Origin: Brevibacillus brevis
GTDB taxonomy: Bacteria; Bacillota; Bacilli; Brevibacillales; Brevibacillaceae
Length of the DNA: 64,000 nt
NCBI RefSeq assembly: GCF_022026395.1
Contig: NZ_CP041767.1
Location: 3,318,501-3,382,500 of the forward strand
Direction of reading: 5' to 3'
Below the pieces are notes generated by a model. It was not told the origin of the DNA. It worked only from the letters and a program-made list of their open reading frames with translations, and ran no database searches. Within the stretch, counting starts at the first letter, position 1. Each line of letters starts with the position of its first letter. The translations under genes and the position numbers were made by a program. This document shows, piece by piece, positions 16,701 to 25,000 of the stretch.

Positions 16701-19371
16701 GGAACTGCACAAACGGGTACACCTCTTGGAACTCTTTTTCTGCCTCTGCGAGAGACGATTGCGCACGATCCGTAAACGTGTAGGTGACATCTTGTTTCTC
16801 AATCTTCGGCAGCAATAAGCGAGTCAGACTACTGGAACCGCCCCCGAGCTCCAAAATACGGACGGGACGGCTAAACGAATGGATGTATTGAGCAATGGTT
16901 TCCACTGCCATAAGTCCAGAAGGGTTTCCAAGAGTAATGCGATCCGCATATGGCTTAAATAAGTTAGTAGTACTGTCGGTCGACACCCGAACGTTCTGCC
17001 CCGTCATGATCGTTGTGTAATGAGCAAAACACGCTTTCAATTGAGAGAACGTATCCCGCTCATTCGGATAGCGATCCAGACAATCCTGATAAAACGTTTC
17101 CGTATCAAGGCCCACTGCATGTGCAGATAGACGGTATGTTCCTTCAACGTGTTCAACCAGAGACGCCTTAACGACAAGCCCAAGCATGAGTTGGAAGAGA
17201 TGTTCATTTCTTCCATCAATCCCTACAGCTTCACGCAATTCTTCCAGCGTGTATGTTTGATCCTGCTTGTGGAAAACACCCAGTTGCTTGAAGCACGCAA
17301 GCGATGACAAGCCGGAATAAAAAATCTCATTCTCTTCCAAATCTGTTTGCTTTCGGACATTCACTTGATTCAGTAAGGTTTCCCCAAAAGTAAAGAAGGT
17401 GGAAGCAATTTTATGCACATCTGCTATTTCGTTCTTATGAATCGCCTCAGATGCTCCGGCAGTGGACCGCTCTGCCATGTCGTTTGCAGATTGATCAGAT
17501 TCCACCCAGTGACGGGTTTTGGCAAAGGAATAGGTTGGCAAAGGTACCTTCTTCCATTTGACAGGACGGTAATATTCAAGCCAATTGATAGGCACCCCGG
17601 TCACGTACTGTTTTGCCGTTTCTACTGGGTTAGCGCTGTCTATTTGCACGCTGATCGTCAATGCACTTTCACCACGTGAATTCAGTACTCCGTAGAATAC
17701 CTCGTTCCCATCAACAATCGGAGCACCGTCCTCTGTCCGATCTCCCGCGCACAGGCGATGGATCTTCTGCAAAAAGTCCTCTTTGCTGTTGATAATGAAG
17801 GCAAGGCGATATCGATAGTGTCCGCGCCCAATATTGGCAGTAGCGCACATATCCAAAAGGGAATGCTCAGAAGGCCCCGATAAAAATGCTTGGTATTTCT
17901 CGAGCAAATCCCATAGTGAGTCACTTGTTTTGGCAGATAACGTAATGAGGTAATCACCAGCTCCAGTGACGGCTGTCGCCTCGCGCCCAGGAGGCTCTTC
18001 CAATAGGACGTGGGCGTTTGTCCCGCTCAGGCCGAATGCACTTACCCCGGCTCTCCTCACAGGTTGGTCCGCCTCGACATCCCAAGCCTTTAGTACATCA
18101 TTGATATAAACAGGCGAATCAATAAAAGGAATTAAGGTATTCGGCCGTTTCACATGCAGCGTCGGCGGAATCTGACGATGTTTCATCATCAGAACCGTTT
18201 TAATGATCCCAGCTACACCTGATGCTGCTATCGTGTGCCCGATATTGCTTTTGACCGAGCCTATTGCGCAAAATTGCTTTCGTTTTGAAACCTTCTGAAA
18301 GGCATGCATGATCCCCTCAATCTCGACAGGATCACCTAATCTGGTCCCGGTCCCATGTGCCTCAATATAAGAGATGCTCTCCGGATTGATTCGCGCCCGC
18401 TCCCAGGTTGTTCGCAACAAAGCAGACTGAGAAATCGCATTGGGCGCTGTAATGCTGGTAGAACGACCATCACAGTTGACCGCCGTGCTTTTGATTACCG
18501 CATGGATGTAATCGTTATCCTTGACTGCTTGTTCGTATGACTTCAAAAGAACAGCGCCAAGACCTTCTCCCCATACTGTTCCATCAGCAAAATCATCAAA
18601 TGCTTTGGTTTTTCGGTCTACAGAAACGATGCCAAAGTCAGTATCTTGTTGAATCGGAAACAGGGAAAGGTTAACTCCACCTACAAGAGCCATTCGACAA
18701 TCGTTATTTCCAATGGCATGACATGCTTGGTGCAGAGCGACCAAGGAGGAAGAGCAAGATGTATTAATCAATTGGCTCGGACCTGACAAATTCAGCAAAT
18801 AGGAAATTCGTGAAGCGATAATTGCTGCAACGTTGCCAGCAAGCGAAGACGAATCAACGTTTTTCAACACACGCTGGTATTGGGATTCATTGTCACAATA
18901 TCCCAGAAATACGCCGGTAGGTGAACCGCTGATCATCTTCTCGCTATACCCGGCATGTTCAAATGTTTCCCATGCCAACTCCAGAAACATCCGCTGATAA
19001 GGATCCATGGTTCGAGCCTCTGCAGGTGAGATCTCGAAAAACGCATGATCAAACAAATCCACGTGATCGAGATATCCCATCCGCTCATACTTAAAATCTT
19101 TGCCGTTAAAAAATTCTCTCGCTACCCTCTCGACGTCTGGACGCCTTGCAGCAGGGATATCGCCAATTGAATCATGCCCCTGTTTCAAATTGTTCCAGTA
19201 TTCTTCGAGGCTGTTGGCTCCGGGAAAACGACAAGCCATACCGATGATCGCGATATCTTGGCGCGTATTCACGTTGGCAGAGGACAGTTCTTTCAGCAAG
19301 GGGAGTGCTTCCTTCTCTTGCAGCCGATGAGCTGCCACTTGCTCCAAGATGTATTTTTTTAGCAAACTCAT
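10711..19371 (-). CDS. Hybrid PKS/NRPS: KS-MT-KR-ACP-C-A(Gly)-T-half C
   Basis: 2,886 residues. An N-terminal helical docking segment (KYILEQV...LPLLKEL) precedes a KS at about 38-465 with Cys206 (NTSCSSS), HGTGT and NIGH. A C-methyltransferase-like region lies at about 640-1010, with its SAM loop changed to LELGGGSSS. The KR (about 1040-1500) has GGTGKLG, Ser in FSSLAS and Tyr in SDYVSSN, so it looks active. Then come ACP (LGGDSL), C (MHHIVSDG), A, T (IGGTSL) and only the C-lobe half of a condensation domain. The A-domain specificity residues read by hand are D-I-L-Q-L-G-L-I-W-K, the classic glycine code. Predicted chemistry: extend the peptide by a malonyl C2 unit, reduce the beta-keto to hydroxyl, perhaps methylate, and condense with glycine. 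There is no AT in cis. ATG at 19371, 1 nt after NRPS5. Confidence 0.93.
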   Translation of the reverse strand: MSLLKKYILEQVAAHRLQEKEALPLLKELSSANVNTRQDIAIIGMACRFPGANSLEEYWNNLKQGHDSIGDIPAARRPDVERVAREFFNGKDFKYERMGYLDHVDLFDHAFFEISPAEARTMDPYQRMFLELAWETFEHAGYSEKMISGSPTGVFLGYCDNESQYQRVLKNVDSSSLAGNVAAIIASRISYLLNLSGPSQLINTSCSSSLVALHQACHAIGNNDCRMALVGGVNLSLFPIQQDTDFGIVSVDRKTKAFDDFADGTVWGEGLGAVLLKSYEQAVKDNDYIHAVIKSTAVNCDGRSTSITAPNAISQSALLRTTWERARINPESISYIEAHGTGTRLGDPVEIEGIMHAFQKVSKRKQFCAIGSVKSNIGHTIAASGVAGIIKTVLMMKHRQIPPTLHVKRPNTLIPFIDSPVYINDVLKAWDVEADQPVRRAGVSAFGLSGTNAHVLLEEPPGREATAVTGAGDYLITLSAKTSDSLWDLLEKYQAFLSGPSEHSLLDMCATANIGRGHYRYRLAFIINSKEDFLQKIHRLCAGDRTEDGAPIVDGNEVFYGVLNSRGESALTISVQIDSANPVETAKQYVTGVPINWLEYYRPVKWKKVPLPTYSFAKTRHWVESDQSANDMAERSTAGASEAIHKNEIADVHKIASTFFTFGETLLNQVNVRKQTDLEENEIFYSGLSSLACFKQLGVFHKQDQTYTLEELREAVGIDGRNEHLFQLMLGLVVKASLVEHVEGTYRLSAHAVGLDTETFYQDCLDRYPNERDTFSQLKACFAHYTTIMTGQNVRVSTDSTTNLFKPYADRITLGNPSGLMAVETIAQYIHSFSRPVRILELGGGSSSLTRLLLPKIEKQDVTYTFTDRAQSSLAEAEKEFQEVYPFVQFRSFDMEQDPAEQAFELHAYDVIIANNAIHRTKDVRASLSILHQLLAEKGVLFAIELVKNRSTANVIGGLAADWWQHKDTDLRPQNRLMDALRWEKALRDTNYQSVAIYPSSTALGDLSDSALLIGHSAYTPQEYREWLYQINWQTKELTANSQTQRSGIWLVLQDEGGVGETLADAMSSEGHEVFRLRSGEAFAYVSSHEFILDPSQPEDLRRVFERLGDKKEKLTGIIHLWSLTSGAQQPNDREQLEALESAQHLGVYSLFHLTQVLLELDLKQVIDLRIVSNYAQAVDDNGPVFSEKAPLFGLAKVISQENPKLQCFSLDLATEGLSVSQLAGQLLAEIRCNRDDTLVAYRGNRIVPEMNRCDIDQIPKRPVEIRENGVYLIAGGTGKLGLAFSKHLAAQKNVTLVLINRSPLPPNHEWRERLQHPDCSAAEARKLKALLELEEMGAQVVCYAADVSDRQQMEDISEQVRARYGPINGIIQSAAHITFETIQTKKFSDFQNGLKAKMAGTVILDQIAEPEHLDFFVIFSSLASIWGGATGSDYVSSNCFLDAYSAARSRTGKPTIALNWYAFEGITGPGFIGYMPMDGAIQAFDASLSCQTEHLIIGQFDLKVLKEWAPSLKVKLGDSIFASRKSHEEREALPAVIMQNRVVLSGREEGDHYTSLELALGQIWSDVLGYTELSIDDDFFRLGGDSLLAIGIVSRVTKQLQKEMTITDLFQTPTIRQLAMLMAPNEETSVSAIPVAEHRDAYPATSSQQRIYVLEQMQEGAVAYNIPTVMMLEGELDREAFERAFVSLVQRHESLRTSFTIVDGALMQTVHPSVDFTLAYSEVDENEAKKTVEQFIQPFDLSKAPLVRGMLIRIDVNKHLLLFDMHHIVSDGVSINILIREFFQLYQGLELPELRIQYKDYSVWQTEQLGNGVLAAQEKFWQGELDGELPVLNLPTDHPRPSVQSFEGDVLTFEIPQEMTEKVLGLAKNNGATLYMTLLGALTIMLSKYAGEEDIIIGSPVAGRHHADLENIVGVFLNTLAMRNFPRSDRTVADFLQEVKERALAALSHADYPFEMLVDRLMLPKDTARNPLFDVMFILQNTGDAKGSMSANGLTLSPYPFEQRSAQFDLTFDIIEREQRLIVDIEYSNKLFSKETITSMSTHFQKILEQMVENPEQLIGKISMLAEEERLLLIEQWNDTSLEYSREKTVIQLFEEVAATQPNALAVSCGDKKVTYSDLNKRANQVARVIKEHGVTADTCVGLLTNRSVEMMVGLLAILKAGAAFVPIDPDYPEERISYVLENSMTRLVLTHDSLAEKQWGSVDRVDVNDSRIETAEDSNLPTQSAPGDLAYVIYTSGSTGKPKGVMVEHRNLMNFCSGIGEHIDFASADKMLAVTTISFDIFLLETIVPLTKGMTVVIATEQQQADPQVLKELILQEEITFLQLTPSRLQLMLEEKSNLHALDCLKAILIGGEALSTSLFQRLRGQTKARLYNLYGPTETTIWSTVQDLTDAEEVTIGAPLPNTQVYILDEHLQVQPMKINGDLYIAGDGVTRGYFGQPTLTAERFIPNPFQPGQRMYKTGDLARWLPDGRIEYVGRSDFQCKVRGYRIELGEIESALSQHPDITEAVVSVRDTASNPYLAAYYMGPQMLDSDELRAMLSKSLPDYMIPHFYTHMSMWPLTPNGKLDRKSLPEPDAIQHSSHTEYQAPATRLEEQVAGIWQEVLKRETVGMQDNFFQIGGTSLLLVQVHAKLEQLYPGLVRIADLFAHPTLSSLTNFLKNAALDLTDEHEETDTATYWLKELDRVSLIELPPQYWASGEANADTNRVQFSLTGELFENVQQVSQMEAVEVRDVLLSMYLYLMAELTGQQDLYMEVAAAKELQTNAYPFRVNMLEVNTFFDLFKQVQQKRQIIEKMTGEASLWLKKLRTNRNEGTVIPFFGSVNAFTDATFTHHEHELTFWIKEGKDVIDIVCVFDPDCLRAEKVTEMTQDYQQLLRMLVNEYMT

Positions 19372-19372
19372 C

Positions 19373-22063
19373 CTAATTCCCCTTTCTTTTGTCGATCAGC
19401 TCGGCACCCTTGTCTACGGAGAGAACTCCCTCCTTGACCTCCCTCAGCAATTCCAGAAGGGATTCATCATCATCGCTTTGATCTTCCATAGATGCAAACT
19501 GATCCTGTTTTCTTTGTTCGAGAAAATCCACAAACATGGCAATCGTATAGTAGGAAAACAAATGCGCGACACTAATCTCGCTATCCACTTGTTTTACAAT
19601 TTGCGCATGCATTTTAAGCAACAGCAGGGAATTCCCTCCCAGCTGGAAAAAGCTGTCGTGTACCCCCACTTTTTCGATTCCCAAGATTTCTTTCCAGATG
19701 GTAACCAGCTGTTCTTCCTTCTCGTTTCGTGGGGCTACATATTCAGCATCGGACGCCTGCTGTTCATCCACTTCAGGCAATAGCTTGCGATTGATCTTGC
19801 CCCCTGCTGTCAAAGGCATTTTTTCAATGCTGACAAAAAAGGAAGGGATCATGTGATCGGGAAGCCGCTCGCTGAGATAACCACGCAGGTCACTTGCGGT
19901 TAATTCCTGAGCATTCGTTACGTAGTACGCGCACAATCGAGCCTTCTCTTCTTGAAATAGCACGGCACATTCTTTTACTAGCGGGTGGGACAATAAAACC
20001 TCATCAATCTCGCCCAATTCAATTCGGTGCCCGCGTACTTTTACTTGATGATCGATGCGACCGCAGAACTTGATATTGCCATTCGGCAGATAACGCCCAA
20101 GGTCACCTGTCCGATAAAGCTTTTGATAGCCAATTTCCGGATAAGGGTTGTCAACAAAGCTGGTAGCAGTTTTCTCGGGATCATGCAAGTACCCATGCCC
20201 CAAGCACAAGCCTGTTATATAAATCTCCCCTTGATGTCCCGCCGGAACAAGTTTGCGATTTGAATCCAGCAGCAAGATTTTCGTATTGGCTATCGGCTTT
20301 CCAATCGGGATCGGCCCCTGATGGGTATGGTCGATCTCAAAGTAGATGACACCAATAGACGTCTCTGTCGGTCCATACAGATTCGTGATACGAACGTGGG
20401 GAAATCGCTGAAGAAACAGATGTACGGTGTGAGCCGTGATTTCCTCTCCGCCCAAGATCAGGTGGCGAATCGAAGAAAGTGAATCGTGTATGTCCAACCG
20501 TGTTTCCATTTGATCCACCAGCAGATTGAACACAGACGGCACAAAGTCCGTAATCGTAATCTGATAGGTTGAAATGGCGTGTAACACTTGATCGAGCGTC
20601 ATCTCGAATTCCGGAATCGGCAATACCGTACGGCCACCATGCAAGAGCGGCCAGAATAGTTGCCAGACCGAACTATCGTAATGGTGGGGAGTCGTCTGGA
20701 AAATGGCGTCCTGTTCCGTACAACCGTAATGTTCATCCATCCAGCGAAACCGGTTGAAAATACCGATATGAGGAACAACTGCTCCTTTTGGTTTGCCAGT
20801 GGAACCAGATGTATAGATCACATAGATCGGGTCGTCCACATCTACCTGGACATTCAAGTCCTGTTCTTCCCGGATATCGTCCGCATCGACGATTACAGCG
20901 CGTGTCCATTGCACGAATGACGGTTCCTGGCGTATTTCTGGCCCGATTAGCGTCACCGGACAATCCAATTCATCCAGTAGCTGCTTTTTCCGTTCGCTCG
21001 GACTTTGGACGTCTAGCGGGACAAAGGCCGCACCTGTTTTCATCACAGCTAGCAGGGAAATGACCAGATTCAAGCTACGATTCATCAAGACCGGAACATA
21101 GCTTCCTCTCCCAATGCCACTCTCCTTCAACATCCGCGCAAGGCAATTGGCTTTGCCATTAAGTTGAGCGTAAGTAAGGGTTTTGTTGCCAAATACAGCG
21201 GCCGTTAGATGCGGCGTCCGCGCTGCCTGTTCCTCGATCAGTTGATGAATCGGCTTGGAAGCAGAATGAGGAACGTCCGTCTGATTGCGGGTATACAACA
21301 GATCCGTCCGCTCCGCCTCTGTCAACATATCGATTGTCTGGACGGACCGTTTAGGATCGACGACGACTTCACGAAGAATTTGTTGATAATGCCCAATCAT
21401 CCGTTCGATGACAGCCTCTTGGAACTGCTCGCCCGCATATCGCACGCGTCCGGTCATTCCATCTTCTGTTTGCTTGCATGCAAATACCACTTGCAGAGAC
21501 AAGCCTTCTAAAGCAGCAATATCTTGCACGTTTTCGAGTACGAAGGCTGTATCCAGCAGTGTCTTCCTATCTGTGTTGGATAGATCAAGCCATTGCATCA
21601 TTTGCGAAAACGGATAGTTCTGATGCTCCATTGCCTCTTTGACTAGCTGCTTACCCTCTTTCGCCACTTCTGCAAAAGTAGCTTCTTGATGCATCCGTAC
21701 ACGCAGCGGCAGCACCCGATTCCAAGCATTAGGGGGAAGCGGATTCTGAAAGACGGGCGTGAGAATGATCATGTCGTCTGTCTGCTTATACCGATTCAGC
21801 ATGATTTGAAATGTCGACAGAAGGAACAGGTAGAGCTTCATCGGATGATGACCGCAATGGGCCGCAATGGCAGCGTTCAAATCATCTGGAAAGACAAACG
21901 ATATTTCTTTTGTCTCCTCCTCCCCAACGCCTTCCTTCTCCGTCCCTTCGGTTGGAAGGAGGGAGAGCGTCCACTCCCCCTGTAACTTCTCTTGCCAGTA
22001 CTGCTCCTCCCGGCTAAATTTCCGACTGGTTAGCAGAATGTTTTGCGAAATAGTATTCTCCAT
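19373..22063 (-). CDS. NRPS5: half C-A-T module
   Basis: 896 residues. The first about 245 residues are only the C-lobe of a condensation domain (no HHxxxDG), presumably a docking remnant, because a complete C domain sits at the end of NRPS4. A full A domain (about 265-770) and a T domain (LGGNSL) follow, then a charged tail likely to dock to the PKS. Hand-read A code: D-S-W-D-I-G-L-I-G-K, which I cannot assign; Asp at position 278 would suit a substrate with an extra amine. Because the next enzyme is a KS-KR, this amino acid is the one lengthened by C2. If it is 2,6-diaminopimelate the product would be 2,6-diamino-7-hydroxyazelate, as in edeine (inference). The N-terminus (SQNILLTSRKFSRE) closely resembles that of NRPS4. 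Confidence 0.9.
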   Translation of the reverse strand: MENTISQNILLTSRKFSREEQYWQEKLQGEWTLSLLPTEGTEKEGVGEEETKEISFVFPDDLNAAIAAHCGHHPMKLYLFLLSTFQIMLNRYKQTDDMIILTPVFQNPLPPNAWNRVLPLRVRMHQEATFAEVAKEGKQLVKEAMEHQNYPFSQMMQWLDLSNTDRKTLLDTAFVLENVQDIAALEGLSLQVVFACKQTEDGMTGRVRYAGEQFQEAVIERMIGHYQQILREVVVDPKRSVQTIDMLTEAERTDLLYTRNQTDVPHSASKPIHQLIEEQAARTPHLTAAVFGNKTLTYAQLNGKANCLARMLKESGIGRGSYVPVLMNRSLNLVISLLAVMKTGAAFVPLDVQSPSERKKQLLDELDCPVTLIGPEIRQEPSFVQWTRAVIVDADDIREEQDLNVQVDVDDPIYVIYTSGSTGKPKGAVVPHIGIFNRFRWMDEHYGCTEQDAIFQTTPHHYDSSVWQLFWPLLHGGRTVLPIPEFEMTLDQVLHAISTYQITITDFVPSVFNLLVDQMETRLDIHDSLSSIRHLILGGEEITAHTVHLFLQRFPHVRITNLYGPTETSIGVIYFEIDHTHQGPIPIGKPIANTKILLLDSNRKLVPAGHQGEIYITGLCLGHGYLHDPEKTATSFVDNPYPEIGYQKLYRTGDLGRYLPNGNIKFCGRIDHQVKVRGHRIELGEIDEVLLSHPLVKECAVLFQEEKARLCAYYVTNAQELTASDLRGYLSERLPDHMIPSFFVSIEKMPLTAGGKINRKLLPEVDEQQASDAEYVAPRNEKEEQLVTIWKEILGIEKVGVHDSFFQLGGNSLLLLKMHAQIVKQVDSEISVAHLFSYYTIAMFVDFLEQRKQDQFASMEDQSDDDESLLELLREVKEGVLSVDKGAELIDKRKGN

Positions 22064-22093
22064 ATGCCCTCCCCCTCTTACTCACCGCTTGCT

Positions 22094-25000
22094 CTAAAAT
22101 TCAAAATCCCAATCGACGCCCTGTGCTTGAATAAGGGCTACCTCACGGGTCAATTCAAAGTCTTGCAGGAGGCGCTGGGGATCTTCCATCACCTGCTGCA
22201 ACAAGCTTTTGAAGTCACTCACAAACTGCTCCATCGTCTCTCTGCGGAACAGGTCACTGCGGTAATCCAGCTTACATGTAAGTCTGTCGAAAACCGGATA
22301 AGCCGACAGATGAAGGTCAAGCTTAGCCGTCTTGTTTTGCAGGGGATAGTTTTTGACGATCATTCCCTCAAGCTCCAGTTCCCCTTCTGGATTGTCCATG
22401 TTTTGCAGGACGAAAATTGTATCAAAAAGAGGCTGACGACCTGTATTTGGTTCAAGACCAAGAGTCTGGACAAACAAATCAATCGGGTAATCCGCTTGTT
22501 CAAAAGAGGCAAGCGTATGCTCGCGGACCTCCGCAAGAAACTCGCGATAGGTTTTCTCGCCTTTTGGATAATTTCGTAAAGGAATCGTGTTGATAAACAT
22601 CCCAATCACTTCATCAAACTCTGCAAATTTACGGCCAGCTACTGGAGTTCCGACAACGACATCCTCTTGACCGCTGTATTTTGCAAGCAGCATGTTGTAA
22701 ACCGACAGCAGTACCATGTAAAGTGTCGCATGTTCCTGCGTTGCCAATTCCAGCAACCGCTGCCTCTCCTCAGCCGATATATCAAACTCAATCGTCGCAC
22801 CAGGATACGTAAGAGATTCTGGCCTTTCATAATCAGTCGGAATCGATAGTAGTGGAGCCGGGCTGGTAAACAAGTCTGCCCAATAGTCAGCTTGAAGCTC
22901 CCCTGACTCAAGTGCAGATTCCTGCCAAACAGCAAACTCTTTTTGCTGGACGTCCAATACAGGAAGTGTCACACCTGCATAGAGACGAACAAAGTCCTCT
23001 ACGAGAATATCCATGGATACACCGTCTGAAACGATATGGTGCATGTCGAACATCAAGAGATGCTTTTCCGGAGCAATCCTGATTAGCCCTGCACGCAACA
23101 AGGGTGCTTGACGCAAGTCGAATGGTCGTACAAACGCTGCCAGACTGGCCTCCAACTGCTCTGCACTGGCTTCGCTCACTTCCAAATGGAAGGCCAGCGA
23201 ATCATGTACAATTTGAACCACTTGCCCATCTCTATAATCAAACGAGGTACGAAGAGATTCATGGCGGTCAACCAATCCTTGAAAAGCATGTTCTACCTTC
23301 TCACGGCTCAACTCACCCTCGATGAAACGGGCAGCCGTAATGTGAAGACTTGTGTCTGCCGGATTGACCTGCTGAAGAATAAAGAACTTTCGCTGGGCGG
23401 CCGTAACCGGATAGTACGTTCTGGCTTCGACTGAGAATCGTCTCTTCGTAATGGTCTTGTCTGCGCCATCTATCACCTTGCCAAGCTCCTGAATCGTTGG
23501 GTGATTAAACAAGGTTCGCAGTGGAAGCTGAACGCCAAATTGTTGTGCAACCTGGGCAGCTACCGCGTTGATTTTTAACGAGTGCCCCCCTAGAGCGAAA
23601 AAATTGTCCCGAGCACTGATTGTGTTTGGATCGAGCTGTAACACATGCGCCCAGATGTGGGTGAGAGCTTTTTCCGTCTCGGTTGTCGCTGACACCAAAA
23701 TAGATGTGTCGACCCGATCCTGTATGCCGGGCTTCGGCAAAGCCCCTCTGTCCACTTTTCCGTTAGGGGTAAGTGGCAATACGGTTTGTTTTACATAGTG
23801 CATCGGCACCATGTATTCCGGAAGCACAGTAAACAGATAATCACGCACATCTCGTGCGGAAAATTCCTCCTGGGGAACGACATAGGCACATAAGTACTTT
23901 GCACCTGTTTCCTCTGAAAGCGCCAAGACCACTGCGTCTTTAACCGCTGGATGTCTACGCATCACCTGTTCAATTTCACTTAATTCGATTCGGTAACCCC
24001 GAATCTTGACTTGATTGTCCATTCTCCCGAAGTACTCAATATATCCGTCCTCCGTGATCCGTCCGACATCACCTGTACGGTAGAGTACTTGGTAGTCAGG
24101 GTCTTCTACCCAGTTGGCATACGGATTTGCTACAAAAACTTTTTGTGTCCGTACCTCATCTTTGTAGTAGCCGTATCCAACCCCCGGACCTGCTACACAA
24201 ATTTCTCCTTTTACGCCTCGTGGGCAAATACACTGATTTTGATCGAGTATGTAAATATGAGTGTTCTGGATCGGTATGCCGATAGGAACCACAATCTGCT
24301 GATCGCTGGGCATCCCCCGAATAATGTGGTGCGTAATATCATCGGATGCTTCCGTTGGCCCGTACATATTCACCAATGGAATTTCCGTATAGCAGGCAAA
24401 CCAGCGTCTTACCAGAGGAGCTGGCAACTCCTCTCCTGTCACTGCCATCCATCGCAGATCAGGGAAGCTGCGTTCGGAGTCCGGCCATTCTTGGACGAGA
24501 TCAAGCAGCACGGAGAGCAGAGAAGGTACCACTTCCGCTACGGTGACGCGGTTGGAACGGAGTACGTTATGAAGAGCCTGCGTATCCATTACCGTCTCTG
24601 TATCGACCACTTGCACAGAGCCACCCACCAGCAGAACAGCCAGATATTGCCAAACGGAAATGTCGAAGCAAAGCGAAGCCGTTTGTGCGACAAGATCATC
24701 TTCGCAGAGGGATAGGTCGTTGATTTTAGCGAAAATGTGGTTAATCATTCCGCGATGGTGCACCATTACGCCTTTTGGTTGTCCAGTCGTGCCCGATGTG
24801 AAGATGATGTAAGCCAGGTCTGTTCCCGCACTCTCCCGACCGATGTTCTCTCCCGATAGTGACTCTACGGATTGATCGGATGAACCAAAGACATAGAGAT
24901 ACTTCAGCTCAGGCGAGGATGCTTGAATCTGCTCCAATCCATCTAGCAAGTCAGGCTGAGTGATTAACCCTGCAATCTCGCTCTTTTGCACGATGTACAG

